Source: Streptomyces viridiviolaceus (GTDB lineage Bacteria > Actinomycetota > Actinomycetes > Streptomycetales > Streptomycetaceae). From it: a stretch of DNA of 64,000 nt. A program made the translations under genes and the position numbers. The DNA lies in assembly GCF_014650995.1 (NCBI RefSeq), contig NZ_BMWA01000030.1, positions 1 through 64,000 on the forward strand. The letters are read 5' to 3'. Of the stretch, positions 17,670 to 27,152 are shown in pieces; position 1 is the first letter of the stretch, and every line of letters begins with the position of its first letter. Under the pieces are notes generated by a model that worked only from the letters and a program-made list of their open reading frames with translations, did not search any database and was not told the origin of the DNA.

Positions 17670-18060
17670 GGTGCGCCTGTAGTCGACCTGACGCTGACGG
17701 CCGAGCACCGGCGCGGGCACGGCGCGATGTACGAGGCACTGAACCGCGGGCACGTGGATGTGCCGCGGCTGCGGCAGGTGCTGGCTGGGCTGCCGCAGCC
17801 CGAGGCCGCCGACGGGCGTCTGATCCTGGCGGTGGACGTCACCCACTGACTCCGGCCGGACGCGCCGACCAGTGCGGATCGTTTGTTCTGCCACGTCTAC
17901 GGCCGCAGCGGACGCTCCTCGGACCAGTTCGTGCCCGGCTGTGTCAGACCCTGGACACGCTGCGGCTGGGGCCGGCCGACGATGTCGCCGAGGTCACCGG
18001 GCGGATTCCAGCGGTCGTTGCAACAGGTCAGTGCCGCAACGGTGTCGGTTGCGGCGATGA
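17670..18060 (+). pseudogene. DDE transposase remnant (IS701/IS4-like), broken
   Basis: The frame reads DLTLTAEHRRGHGAMYEALN, RLRQVLAGLPQPEAADGRLI and AVDVTH, then a stop, then LRPDAPTSADRLFCHVYGRSG and DTLRLGPADDV in shifting frames. This matches the first part of a common Streptomyces transposase (usual AVDVSPWLRPDA...CHTYGR). Truncated at both ends, frameshifted and stopped, so inactive. Confidence 0.7.
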
Positions 18061-18456
18061 TCAGTGTTGCCAGTCGGTTTCGCCGCCTGGGCCAACCAGG
18101 ACGGGATCGATTCCTGAGCCGGAGAGGTTCCACGACTCGTAGTCGGGGTCTGGCTCGATGCTGAGCCGAGTGCCGTCGTCGAAGCCGAGGGACAGGGTGC
18201 CTTGCCCGGTGACCTCCGTTTCGGTGACGCACTTGGCGAACAGGCCGAGTACCGGTGCCAAGGACGGTCCAGTGGCTGGCATCAGTTGGGCCTGGTGGCC
18301 CGAGGAATCCGTGAGGGTGAACGGTGTCTCGATGACGAGCTCGCCCTCGACGCGGATGCGGCCGTCTGGGGCGTGATCAGTGAAGCTGATCCGGACCTGG
18401 TGGTCGAAGGCCGTGCGTGTGACACGGGTGCCGACCAGCTCCGCAGGTACTCTCAC
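18061..18456 (-). CDS. DUF6188-like small protein
   Basis: 131 residues, acidic, beta-rich by pattern (VEGELVIETPFTLTDSSG; GTLSLGFDDGTRLSIEPDPDYESWNLSG). The ending, GTRLxxEPDPxYExW, is typical of a widespread actinobacterial family of unknown role annotated DUF6188. GTG start at 18456 overlaps the stop of the IS30 remnant, so the present promoter is unclear. No membrane or export signal. Often carried on accessory DNA; I cannot assign a function. Confidence 0.65.
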   Translation of the reverse strand: MRVPAELVGTRVTRTAFDHQVRISFTDHAPDGRIRVEGELVIETPFTLTDSSGHQAQLMPATGPSLAPVLGLFAKCVTETEVTGQGTLSLGFDDGTRLSIEPDPDYESWNLSGSGIDPVLVGPGGETDWQH

Positions 18457-19000
18457 CGCTCCCCCTGCCGCGGTTCTGCCGTGTGTCGACGGAAAGCCGA
18501 CGACCGGCTCTGTTGCGCCTTGAACAGTGTAGACAGGCGCTCGGCCGGCGTTTCCCAGCCGAGCGTCTTGCGGGGCCTGCTGTTCAGTTCGGCGGCGACC
18601 GCGTTCAGGTGTTCGCGAGTGTGGACGGACAGGTCGGTGCCCTTGGGAAAGTACTGACGGAGCAGGCCGTTGGTGTTTTCATTCGAGCCGCGCTGCCACG
18701 GGCTGCCGGGGTCACAGAAGTAGACCGGGACGTTGGTGGCCATGCTGAAGCCGCGATGAGCAGCCATCTCAGTGCCCTGATCCCAGGTCAGTGACCGTTT
18801 CAGGTCAGGTGGCAGGGTGTTGACGGCGGCGATGAGGGCGTCGCGCACGGCCGCGGAGTTGTAGCCGTCGGGCAGGTGGACCAGCATCAGGTAGCGGGTG
18901 CTGCGGTCGACCAGGGTGGCGATCGCGGAATGCTTCTTGCGGCCGAGGATCAAGTCGCCTTCCCCGCCCGTTGACCTTGGTGACGGTAAGCCTGCCTTGG
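18453..19000 (-). pseudogene. IS30-family transposase, N-terminally truncated
   Basis: About 180 codons of the catalytic half: EGDLILGRKKHSAIATLVDR, TWDQGTEMAAH and PWQRGSNENTNGLLRQYFPK, giving all three acidic catalytic residues of the DDE core. The N-terminal HTH_38 DNA-binding domain is missing, and the junction lies just past the end of tpg. The C-terminal tail after LFKAQQ is aberrant. A partial, inactive copy. Confidence 0.8.
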
Positions 19001-19060
19001 TGACGCCTATCGTGCTTCGGCTCATGAGCTGCCGGGGCACCACAACGTCGGCGGCACGTC

Positions 19061-19618
19061 CTATAGGTCGAATTCCACGTGCTCGATATCGGTGAAGCGG
19101 ACCTCTTCCAGGGAGCCGGCGCGGCGGCCGCCGTCCTGGAAGTAGATCTCCATGAGTCCTTCGGCGGCGATCTGCTGCAGTTGCCGGTCGGGGGCTCCGG
19201 CCTGCTGGGCGTCGAAGAGGCGGGCGGCGTAGTGCGGCGGCAGCGCGACGGTCAGGTGCCGGAGGCGGGCGTCGTCGGTCGTACCGACGGGCGCGGTGTA
19301 GCCGATCCGGGCGCGAGTGTCGATGACGATGCCACCGGTCGTCGCCGCATGCTTCCGTGCCTTGGCGCGGATCTGCGGCTGCCATCGCTTCTTCACTTCG
19401 CGTTCCAGGCGGGCAGCGAGGTCCGGGCGTGGTTTCTTGATCTGGTTCTTGACGTACCGTTCGACGGTGCGCTGGGAGATGCGGAGCATCTGGGCGACCG
19501 GTTTGGTGCCCTTGAGTTGCTTGACCAGGTAGCGCATCTGCGCGGGTGCGCTCTTGGGGGCCGGGCGGGTGAACGATTTCTGCACCGCGGCGTCCAGGCC
19601 GTCCCCGAACAGGGTCAT
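19061..19618 (-). CDS. tpg: Telomere terminal protein Tpg
   Basis: 185 residues, the normal size. It becomes covalently bound to the 5' ends of linear Streptomyces replicons and primes fill-in of the telomeric overhang. The sequence is the canonical form: starts MTLFGDGLDAAVQKSFTRPA, then a helix-turn-helix VAQMLRISQRTVERYVKNQI at 41-60, ARLEREVKKRW, GGIVIDTRARIGYTAP around 95-110, and ends VEFDL. The Thr pair at 113-114 lies where I recall the nucleotide-linked residue being placed. It begins 9 bases after tap and is co-transcribed. Intact, so the element could maintain its own telomeres. Confidence 0.95.
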   Translation of the reverse strand: MTLFGDGLDAAVQKSFTRPAPKSAPAQMRYLVKQLKGTKPVAQMLRISQRTVERYVKNQIKKPRPDLAARLEREVKKRWQPQIRAKARKHAATTGGIVIDTRARIGYTAPVGTTDDARLRHLTVALPPHYAARLFDAQQAGAPDRQLQQIAAEGLMEIYFQDGGRRAGSLEEVRFTDIEHVEFDL

Positions 19619-19627
19619 GGTCCTCTC

Positions 19628-21862
19628 CTACTCGCCGTTGTCGGTGTCGGTGACGGTGCCGTCTTTGATGTAGCGGGCGAGGTTGAGGTCCGGGGCGTTG
19701 AACCGCTCGCGGACTTCCTCGCCCCACAGGACGGTCTGGGTGCCCTCGTGCTTGACCAGGCCGGGGTTGATGCCCAGCTTGAAGCCGCCGGGCAGCGGCT
19801 TGCCGTCCCGATAGGGCAGGAAGTCCAGCGGCGTCGTCCCGTCGGCGGCGTACACGACGCAGTCGGACATGATCGCGACCGGGTACTGGCCGGTGAACAC
19901 AGCGTGCTTGACGATCTTCCGGTGCAGGTTGATCCGGGTGCGGGAGATGACCGCCGCGCGGATGTCCGGCCGCCACGTCGGCCGGGACAGCGCACGCCAC
20001 GGCGCGCCGGGCCGCCAGCCGTCGCCGCGCGGGCGTTCGCGCAGCTTACCTAGGCCGCCCTTGACCGTCGCCTTGATCGCCGAGGCGACGATCGCCAGCT
20101 GCGGGTCGCGGCTCTTGTAGTCGTCCATGGCTGCCAGGAAGTCGGCTGGCGACAGGTCGGCGTGGACGCCGAGGTCGGCCATCGTGGCGAGGTAGGCGTC
20201 ACGGAGCCGGTTGTACCAGGCGTCCAGATAGCGGCCGTTCTCGTAGCGCACATACGCCTCCAGCGGCGTGACGTCGTAGCCGAGCTCCTGTGCGTAGGCG
20301 ACGGTGGGCGTCGCGTACCAGGCTGGCCCCTCCGGGCGGTCGCCCTTCGGCGTGAACGGGCTGGGCAGCAGGTCGCCGTCCAGCTCTACCCACTCCTTGC
20401 CGACCCTCAACTTCGACAGGTCGACGTGGGAGAGGTCCACCAGCCACGAGCCGGGCAGCTTCGGGTCGAAGACCGGGTTCGTGACGTGCGTCGGGGCTCC
20501 GAGACCGACGACCAGGCCGTTGGCGCCGGCGGCGAAGGCCATGTTCACGTCGATGCCAACCAGGTGGCGCAGGGTGCACTCCGCGTCGGTCATGGGCCGG
20601 GCCCAGTCGTACGCCTCCTCGAACAGCTTCTCGCCGGGGCCGCGGACGTGGAAGCGGGGCAGGTCCTTGAGGAGCGGGTGGCCGTCGGGGGCCTCGCACG
20701 GCGCCGGGTCGACCGGGTCCTTGCCCAGGCTGCCGGGGTTGGGCTCAGAGTGCCGGCGGCCGTCTGCATCCGGCTCGGACGCACGGGTGGGCGGGTGCAG
20801 CGCGGTCATCAGCTCCAGGCCGGTGACGGCGGTGGAGCCGCGTGGCGTCATCACCCGGGACGCGTACACGCCCAGCACACGGGCGAGTTCCGCCGGCGGG
20901 AGCTCGGCGGCGTTGCCCCAGTGGCGGGAGTCGAGAGCGTGCCAGGACGGGATGCACAGCTGCACGCAGGCCCGCTCGGAGCCCTGCGCGGGGCGGTAGA
21001 TCCGCGCCCACGGCCCGAATCCGCGCTTGGTCAGCTTCCACTCCATACGCGTGAGCTGCTTGATGACCTTGTGGCCTTCCGACAGGCGCCCGGCGTGCCG
21101 CTCCTCCTCCGTAAGCATCGTCGGCAGGCCGTAGCGCTCCAGCGCCGCCTCGGTCAGCACCAGCAGCGGGTCGGCTTCCTTCCCCGGACCGGACAGCCTC
21201 GGCTGCCCGAGACGGGCCTCCTTCAGCGTCCACGCCACCAGAGCCGGGAGAGACTTGGCAGGCACGTCCAAGACCAGGCCACCGGGACAGTACGCCACCA
21301 CCTGGCCGTCGGCGTCGACGTCGACGACGGCGAGCGGACTGTTCTCGAAGCGCGGGTCGGTGCCGCCTGCCGCAGTGTCGGCCGGGGCCGCCTTCCGCGC
21401 GCTCGGGCGGCGCGACATCGACGTGCTCCTGGCGGTACGCGCCGGACGCGACGCGGCCTGCTCGGCGGCCGGAGCGGAGGCGGTCTGGAGGTTCTCGTGT
21501 GTCGTCGAGGCCGCACCATCGGACGGCGGGCCGGTAGGCATAGCCTGCTCCACCGGGGCCGACTGGCCGGTGGACGCGGCCGGCACCGCGGCCGAGGTGG
21601 TCGGCGCTGCTGCGGGCGCGGGGTAGAGCTCCGCGAGCTTTTTCAGCAGCCGTGCATAGGCCTCACGTTCCGGGCCGCGCGGCTCGACCGGCTTCTTGGC
21701 CGACTCCCAGCCCGACACCGTGGCCCGGCGCACCTTCAGCGCGGCGGCCACCTCGTCCAGAGTCAGGCCGTGTGCGATCCGCAGCCGCTTGCGCTCCTCC
21801 GCCAGCGGCAGCGGAGAGCGGGACGCGACCAGCGCGTCGACCGCGTCGAACAACTCGGACAT
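19628..21862 (-). CDS. tap: Telomere-associated protein Tap
   Basis: 744 residues, close to the family's usual size of about 740. It binds the folded telomeric overhang and recruits Tpg. The N-terminal XRE-type helix-turn-helix occupies about residues 24-53 (RLRIAHGLTLDEVAAALKVR, SGWESAKKP). A Pro/Ala-rich linker with SARKAAP follows. The central and C-terminal part carries the typical Tap body (LPALVAWTLKEARLGQPRLS; GIDVNMAFAAGANGLVVGLG; ISRTRINLHRKI). ATG at 21862 with GGAGG 9 bases upstream. Divergent repeats in its promoter suggest autoregulation. First gene of tap-tpg. Confidence 0.95.
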   Translation of the reverse strand: MSELFDAVDALVASRSPLPLAEERKRLRIAHGLTLDEVAAALKVRRATVSGWESAKKPVEPRGPEREAYARLLKKLAELYPAPAAAPTTSAAVPAASTGQSAPVEQAMPTGPPSDGAASTTHENLQTASAPAAEQAASRPARTARSTSMSRRPSARKAAPADTAAGGTDPRFENSPLAVVDVDADGQVVAYCPGGLVLDVPAKSLPALVAWTLKEARLGQPRLSGPGKEADPLLVLTEAALERYGLPTMLTEEERHAGRLSEGHKVIKQLTRMEWKLTKRGFGPWARIYRPAQGSERACVQLCIPSWHALDSRHWGNAAELPPAELARVLGVYASRVMTPRGSTAVTGLELMTALHPPTRASEPDADGRRHSEPNPGSLGKDPVDPAPCEAPDGHPLLKDLPRFHVRGPGEKLFEEAYDWARPMTDAECTLRHLVGIDVNMAFAAGANGLVVGLGAPTHVTNPVFDPKLPGSWLVDLSHVDLSKLRVGKEWVELDGDLLPSPFTPKGDRPEGPAWYATPTVAYAQELGYDVTPLEAYVRYENGRYLDAWYNRLRDAYLATMADLGVHADLSPADFLAAMDDYKSRDPQLAIVASAIKATVKGGLGKLRERPRGDGWRPGAPWRALSRPTWRPDIRAAVISRTRINLHRKIVKHAVFTGQYPVAIMSDCVVYAADGTTPLDFLPYRDGKPLPGGFKLGINPGLVKHEGTQTVLWGEEVRERFNAPDLNLARYIKDGTVTDTDNGE

Positions 21863-21898
21863 GGGAAAACCTCCTGGCCACTACACTACCCGACGGAC

Positions 21899-21937
21899 CG
21901 TACGGGTAACGTACATTTACCGTACGCAATGCGTACG
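21899..21937. promoter_or_regulatory. CGTACG-type inverted repeats upstream of tap
   Basis: CGTACGGGTAA (21899-21909) and TTTACCGTACG (21916-21926) form an imperfect 11-base inverted repeat with a 6-base spacer, and a third CGTACG sits at 21932-21937. They lie 37-75 bases before the tap start, over the expected promoter. The helix-turn-helix of Tap itself is an obvious candidate binder. Confidence 0.6.
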
Positions 21938-22169
21938 AATGTCTCTCGCGCGCGTTGAAACGTCGCACCCCCACTACCCCCGCGGTCGCGCCTGCGCGAT
22001 CCCGTGCGTACTCGAGCGCGCAGGCCCCGTCTGCCACGGCTGCTGACCGCGGCTCGGGCTGGCGGGTACACCAGCCACGGTCGGCCCGAGCCTGCGACCG
22101 GTGATCGGGTCACCGCGGCCAGCCTTTCGCCGCTGCCCTCGCCACTACACAAGACGCCCACGGCATCAG
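21938..22169. other. No gene recognised between tap promoter and IS21 debris
   Basis: GC-rich, no convincing ORF on either strand. It may hold further regulatory sequence for tap. Confidence 0.35.
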
Positions 22170-22839
22170 CCCGTGCCTGTGCCTCGAGTCGCCGACGATC
22201 TCGAAGATCCCTCCGCGCCGACATACCTGGTCCAGCGTGCCGAAGGACGAAGCTCGAGTACCGAGTAGGACCACGAGGCCGGTGGCCAGGTGGGTCTTGC
22301 CGGTGCCAGCGGGCCCAGGAAGATCACATTCTCCTTGCAGGCGACGAAGTCGAGTGTCCCGAGGTGGCGATGACCTCGCGTTTGAGGACCGCTGGTGGTC
22401 GAAATCGAAGTTCTCCAATGACTTGCGAGCCGGGAAGCGGGCCGCGCGGGGACGCAGTGGTCGCGAGGCAGTCTGAGCGAGGCCTTCCACATCTCGCCCG
22501 GCTCATAGACCGTCCGTGAGGCCGGATACCCGGGCCGGTAGGCCGGCCGCAGCTCTCTGACCCGGCCCTTGAGGACCGTCATCCCGCGGCCCAGCCGATC
22601 CGCTCGGCGATCACAGTCGCGGACATCTCCGGGCTCTGCTCAAGCAGTCACGGATCCGCGGCTCGACAGCTTCCACGATCGAGCCTTCTGCACCCGCTGG
22701 TACTTCAGCGGTGGTCGTCCGCGATCGCTCTGCGGACGGAGTTCCTCGAGATCCCCAGCTTCCTGGCGATCACCCGGATCGGCATCTGCTCGGCCCGGTG
22801 CAGCCGGCGGATCTCCGCCCAGTCATCTACGCTGATCAC
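22170..22839 (-). pseudogene. IS21-family istA/istB remnant with internal deletion
   Basis: From GTG at 22839 (GGAGGAG upstream) the leftward reading gives ISVDDWAEIRRLHRAEQMPI, then RVIARKLGISRNSVRRAIADD, the IstA start. It shifts frame and later shows RVRELRPAYRPGYPASRTVY from IstA, fused to IstB pieces: FDFDHQRS, HLGTLDFVACKENVIFLG and GTGKTHLATGLVV (the Walker A region). Most of both genes is missing and the frame is broken several times. Inactive. Confidence 0.8.
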
Positions 22840-23179
22840 CCCTCCTCCCGGCCTGGCTCAACGAGCCAGCCCCTCTGGAGGGGGCGCCTAAGCTCGCTAC
22901 TGGTCCACTTTTCAGGCGTCGCCGACAGAAGCGCCGGTGCGGTGCAGGCGGCAGGTCCGGACCTCCGGCGCGGGGCCATGGCGGGCGGGGAGTCGGCGCT
23001 CGCACTTCGCTCCTGCCAGGGCGAAGCGGCCTCCCGCACCGGAGGCGTTCTGTGCCCGGGGTGCCGGGGACGGACCGCGTCGGCGAGCCTGCCGCGGGCA
23101 GGTCGAACGCCATCGCGTTCCCTTCGCATTCGTCCTTGCGTCCTACCCCGGTTCTCTGCGCGCCCTTTAGTGGGTGCTG

Positions 23180-23374
23180 CCCTGCCTGGCGGCTTCTGCC
23201 GAAGAGGCCAGACGGAAGCCGACGTCGTGGGGGAAGGCGCGATCGCACCGACCGCCGCTGATTCGGTCGCTCACTCGACAGCTTGGCGTGTAGTTGCAAG
23301 GAGGTAGTCGTGGGGCCCCGGACAAGCACCATAGAAGCGACGTCCCAGTTCACTTCGGAACTCGTCCGGGGGTA
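23180..23374 (-). promoter_or_regulatory. Orphan structured leader, duplicate of the folE leader
   Basis: This stretch matches the folE 5' leader at 31780-31960 in a chain of blocks with the same order and nearly the same spacing: GGCGGCT (23188 and 31785), GACGGAA (23211 and 31807), GCGATCGC (23239 and 31832) and TCGCTCAC (23267 and 31860). It follows the same promoter type, but no folE coding sequence comes after it; IS21 debris does. Both copies can fold into several hairpins. Probably a relic of a duplicated gene, or a conserved regulatory RNA. Confidence 0.5.
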
Positions 23375-23406
23375 TTCATTTAAATGGATTCGCAGGTTGA
23401 GGTCAA
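23375..23406 (-). promoter_or_regulatory. Shared-motif promoter (site a, orphan)
   Basis: Read leftward: TTGACC, 17 bases, then TTAAAT within CCATTTAAATGAA. It is nearly the same as the folE promoter. It drives only the orphan leader. Confidence 0.6.
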
Positions 23407-23648
23407 TGCACTCCCTGCATGCTCACGGCAGCCGGAGTCGGTCAACGTGTAGACAGCCGCGCGGAGAAGCCGACCACCGAATGGCTGCCCTTCGACTCCG
23501 AGGCCTGCCTGTACCTGACCGACGCTTGGAGTACAACGCGAGCACGCAGGAGTATGGAAGCCGGCGACGGCTTCGGCGCCGTGGTGTTCGCCGCAGATGG
23601 ATCAGCCACCGCGATCCATCACCGATGAATCTCCCAGGACAGGCCCCA

Positions 23649-23760
23649 GTGATGCCGCGTACAGGCTTGCGGTGGCAGTGGCGGTTACGTGTCAGCGTCC
23701 GCGGGTGATCAAACCGGCCCTTACACGGCCACCAGCAGCACCCGTTCGTTCGCCGTGCTC
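23649..23760 (+). pseudogene. Broken 5' end of a P450 gene (duplicate)
   Basis: Positions 23649-23721 align without gaps to 38946-39018, the promoter and first codons of the intact P450 gene; I count about 11 differences in 73. The start codon (GTG at 23707) and first residues (VIKPALTRP against VTRPALEAP) are recognisable, then similarity ends. It is a remnant of a second P450 gene copy. Nothing recognisable follows up to the PucR gene. Confidence 0.6.
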
Positions 23761-24086
23761 CTCGCGCCAGCTACCTTGCCAGCGGGTGGGATCGGCGCCC
23801 TTCTTCATCTGCCCTAAAGGCCGGGCGCGGCCAGCCTTGAGGCATCATGGTCAAGCTCGCCGGGGAGGAGGGCCAGCGGGTTAAGGAAGGCGACCTGGTC
23901 GTCGGCCCTGCAGATCGACCCCTCAGTTCCTCGCCGCCGGCCGATGTCCCGAGGCCGAGATGACGGGGATAGCCAGCAGCGTCTTCTGCTGCCCGGGACA
24001 GCGCCCTGCTCAGCGGCTTGAGCCTTGCGAATGCGTGACAAACCCCTCTATACCCTTGGTTGCCTCGTACTGATCGGGGAGAACAA
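23761..24086. other. No gene recognised upstream of pucR-type gene
   Basis: Frames here lack coding character. GGGGAGAAC just before 24087 is the ribosome binding site of the next gene. Confidence 0.35.
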
Positions 24087-25223
24087 ATGAACCGTGCCCT
24101 GGCGTCTCTCGCGCAGCGGCTGCATGAGGAACGGCACGCCCTGGTCGGCAGCGCGGTCGAACTGATTTACCGGGAGCTCAACTCGTATCGCAGCGTGCCG
24201 GTCGAGGCTGTCCGGTCCTCGCTGGAGAAGAACATCGCCCGGGCCATCACGACTTTGCGAGACGGGAAGGTCCCCGAGGCCGACACCGGCGATGAGGCCG
24301 CGTTCACGACCCGGGAGCGAGCCGAGCAAGGGGTCCCGATCGAGGACATCATTCGGGCCTATCGGATCTCCCTGCGCGTCATCCATGACCGCTTCATCGA
24401 GTTCGCCAACGAGACACCTTCCTCAGTCGAGGTAGTGCTGCGGGGATCCAACCTCCTGTGGGCGGTGGGCGACTGGTTCACAGCACGTGCAGCGGCCGAG
24501 TATCAGCACCGTGCCATCCATGACGCGGTCCGTCGCTCGCTCGAGCGGGCCGAGCTGCTACGCGCGGTCCTGGCGGGCGCAGCGGACAGCGACACAAGTC
24601 GTGGCAGGGTCGCCGCCGCGGGACTCGATCCAGCAGGGCAGTATGCGGCGGTCAAGGCGCTCCCCCGGGAGGGCGTCAGCCCCGAGCAGTTCTGCCGCGC
24701 CGTCGAGCTGTCCGGCAGCGTTGGGGCCAGGCCGGCGCTGATGGCTCAGTTTGGCGGAGTGTGCGTGGGGCTGGCTCCGCGCCGCCCGCAGGTTGCCGAT
24801 CTCGGTTTCGTCGCGGTCGGCCCTCATGTGTCGCTGCCCCGCATACCTGAATCGGTGGCCGTAGCAGATCGCATCTTCAGTCTTACCAACCGTCCCTTCC
24901 AGGGTGTCTTCGGCGTGGAGGAGATGTCGTGGCGTCTGGCTGTCGAGGCCGAACCCTGGGTAAGCGGTCACCTCCGGTCCAAGTACGTCGAGCCGCTGGC
25001 ACAGGACGGGGAGTTCGGAGCCCTGGTGCTGGAGTCCGTGCGCACCTACCTGGCCTGCGACCGCAGCATCAAGCACGCAGCCGCCGCCCTGGTTGTCCAT
25101 CAGAACACCCTCCGCTACCGCCTGGCCCGCTTCGAGGAGGCGACAGGAACCTCCCTCGCCGAGACGGACGTCATCATTGAGGTGTCGTGGGCATTGCAAC
25201 AAGTGCCACCACCCCACCACTGA
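24087..25223 (+). CDS. PucR-type transcriptional regulator
   Basis: 378 residues from ATG at 24087, chosen for its GGGGAGA site. The N-terminal part is a helical sensory region like those of RsbT co-antagonist/PucR-type regulators (LAQRLHEERHALVGSAVELI; TTRERAEQGVPIEDIIRAYR). The middle is a GGDEF-like PucR domain. The C-terminal helix-turn-helix (HTH_30) reads ESVRTYLACDRSIKHAAAAL then VHQNTLRYRLARFEEATG. Relatives control purine, amino-acid or aromatic catabolism. It reads toward the acyl-CoA ligase gene and may activate it. Confidence 0.85.
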   Translation: MNRALASLAQRLHEERHALVGSAVELIYRELNSYRSVPVEAVRSSLEKNIARAITTLRDGKVPEADTGDEAAFTTRERAEQGVPIEDIIRAYRISLRVIHDRFIEFANETPSSVEVVLRGSNLLWAVGDWFTARAAAEYQHRAIHDAVRRSLERAELLRAVLAGAADSDTSRGRVAAAGLDPAGQYAAVKALPREGVSPEQFCRAVELSGSVGARPALMAQFGGVCVGLAPRRPQVADLGFVAVGPHVSLPRIPESVAVADRIFSLTNRPFQGVFGVEEMSWRLAVEAEPWVSGHLRSKYVEPLAQDGEFGALVLESVRTYLACDRSIKHAAAALVVHQNTLRYRLARFEEATGTSLAETDVIIEVSWALQQVPPPHH

Positions 25224-25235
25224 TCAGTCCGCGGC

Positions 25236-25255
25236 GGTTGGAGAGTTCTCCAACC
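25236..25255. terminator. Perfect palindrome after PucR gene
   Basis: GGTTGGAGA and TCTCCAACC flank two bases, 12 bases past the stop. Terminator or operator. Confidence 0.5.
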
Positions 25256-25601
25256 ACTGTGCGTCGCTGTTGTGCCGCGGGACGTAGATCCATGCCGCTG
25301 CTCGGCGCACCATGACTCGCAACGTAGCCAAGCGGGTGCCGCACCGCAGGCGTCGGTAGGCGGTCCGAGATGCAGGGCCGAGCTCAGCCGTGGCGAGAAG
25401 CCGTTCAAGCAGTGCGCGTGCGCACGGACTCGGAGACGAGCCCACGTGGGAAGAGGAGCGATGTGCGATGTCCCGACAACTCGATGGGGAGACCACGATG
25501 GTCGCGGGCGCCGACTCGGCCAGCGCATCCTGCCCAATCCAGGCCTGCGTCAGTTCATGGGGGACGACCCGCACCGCTCCGACAGTAGCGGACGGTGTCC
25601 G
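25256..25601. other. Intergenic region before CoA ligase
   Basis: About 345 bases. A leftward 134-codon open frame (25224-25628) crosses it and contains ALLERLLATAELGPASRTAY, but I recognise no family and it overlaps the ligase start, so it is not called. The ligase promoter must lie here. Confidence 0.35.
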
Positions 25602-27152
25602 GTGACCGATGGCATCAACGTTGCCCAAACCTTCGCCGAGCTCTGGCGCGAGTCAGTGACGGCTCACAGCGAGTCCACGTTCCTTCTCTTCCAGGAGGAA
25701 GACGGCCACACGGCGCAGTGGACGTACGCGGAATTCGACCGTGTCGTCGCTGGGACCGCCGCCTTTCTCAAGAGCAGGGGCGTCCGCAGGAACGACGCAA
25801 TACATGTCTGCCTGCGCAACTGCCCCGCGTTCATCGCGTTGTGGCTCGCCGCCTCCCGGATCGGCGCCTGGATAGTGCCCGTCGATCCCGCGTCCACGGT
25901 CCGCGACATTTCCAACCAGATCTCCCGCGTGCGACCTGCCATCGGGATCTGCGCCGAGGCGCGCAGGGATGTCTACGCCGACGGTGCCGGTGGTGATGTC
26001 GAGTTCGTCGCGCTTCGTGAGACGCACGCCGACCTCGACGACTCTCCCCTGCTCGCCGTCGGAACCACTCCGTCGGCGCAGGTCACCCCGGCAGCCACAG
26101 ACCGCCTCGCCGTCATGTTCACTTCGGGTACGACGTCTCAGCCCAAGGGAGTGGTGCTCACCCAGCGCAACTACGCGCACGTCGCCCAGGTGATGTCCGC
26201 GTGCGTGGGCCTCCAGCCCCACCACCGTTGGCTCGTAACGTTGCCGCTGTTCCATGCCAACGCTCAGTACTACTGCTTCGCCCCGGCCATCGCCGTCGGT
26301 GCCAGCGTTGCACTGACCGCACGGTTCTCCGCCAGCCAGTGGGTGCGCCAGGCCCGAGACCTCAGCGCCACGCATGCCAGTCTGTTCGCTGCCCCCATCC
26401 GCATGATCCTGGCCCGAACGGCGCCCGATACTGAACCCGTGAGCCTTCAGCACGTGTGGTTCGCGCAGAGCCTCGGAGCCGAGCACCACCGGGCGTTCAG
26501 CGAACTCGCGGGCTGCCACCCGCGGCAGCTGTACGGAATGACGGAAACCGTCTCCATCGTCACGGCGGACGACAGCGAGCCGCCCACCTATGACCTGATC
26601 GGCCGAGCAGTGGAGGGGCGCCGCGTCCGGCTCATCGATCCCGTGACTGAGGACGATGTCGCGCCTGGCGAGATCGGAATGATTGCCGTAGCCGGAACCC
26701 GAGGTGGCGACCTCTTCAGCGAGTACCTCGACGACCCCATCACGACGGGCCGCTCGTTCATCACCATCGACGCTCAGCTCTGGTTCAAGACTGGTGACCT
26801 GGCAGTCGCGACGCCGTCAGGAGCCCTGCGGTTCGTCGGGCGCGCTGACGACGTCATCAAGGTCGCTGGGGAGAACGTCAGCCTCACCGAGATCGAGGCC
26901 ACCGTGTCTCAAGCGCCCGGCGTGCTGGAAGCAGCGGTCGTCTCACGCCCGGACCCCATCCGCGACCAGGTCCCCGTCGCCTACGTCGTTCCCCGCCGGA
27001 AGGACGAGCCGCCGGCGCTGGACGCCCTGGTTTCTTGGGCAGAGCGTCAGCTCCCGCCTCAGGCTCGCCCCCGCGAATGGCACTTCATCGACGAGCTGCC
27101 TCGCACCAGTGTCGGAAAGATCCGCCGGTTTGCCATTCCCACCACGCCGTAG
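25602..27152 (+). CDS. Acyl-CoA ligase / AMP-binding enzyme
   Basis: 516 residues from GTG at 25602; the frame is open further upstream but without coding character. ANL superfamily: it adenylates a carboxylic acid and forms its CoA thioester. P-loop motif FTSGTTSQPKGVVLTQRNY, YGMTET (A5), WFKTGDLA (A7) and GRADDVIKVAGENVSLTEIE (A8), with the catalytic lysine in VGKIRRF near the C-terminus. Like crotonobetaine/carnitine-CoA or aryl-CoA ligases. The acid is unknown. It would start the pathway that the SDR and hydrolases continue. Confidence 0.88.
   Translation: MTDGINVAQTFAELWRESVTAHSESTFLLFQEEDGHTAQWTYAEFDRVVAGTAAFLKSRGVRRNDAIHVCLRNCPAFIALWLAASRIGAWIVPVDPASTVRDISNQISRVRPAIGICAEARRDVYADGAGGDVEFVALRETHADLDDSPLLAVGTTPSAQVTPAATDRLAVMFTSGTTSQPKGVVLTQRNYAHVAQVMSACVGLQPHHRWLVTLPLFHANAQYYCFAPAIAVGASVALTARFSASQWVRQARDLSATHASLFAAPIRMILARTAPDTEPVSLQHVWFAQSLGAEHHRAFSELAGCHPRQLYGMTETVSIVTADDSEPPTYDLIGRAVEGRRVRLIDPVTEDDVAPGEIGMIAVAGTRGGDLFSEYLDDPITTGRSFITIDAQLWFKTGDLAVATPSGALRFVGRADDVIKVAGENVSLTEIEATVSQAPGVLEAAVVSRPDPIRDQVPVAYVVPRRKDEPPALDALVSWAERQLPPQARPREWHFIDELPRTSVGKIRRFAIPTTP

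Noticed and set aside
20162..21958. 598-codon rightward frame opposite tap
   Set aside because: Antisense shadow; tap is clearly coding and conserved.
23419..23628. 69-codon rightward frame between the orphan leader and P450 remnant
   Set aside because: Short, no ribosome site, no family; lies within a patchwork of gene fragments.
25224..25628. Leftward 134-codon gene
   Set aside because: Overlaps the CoA ligase start, ends in a palindrome, no recognised family and no ribosome site.
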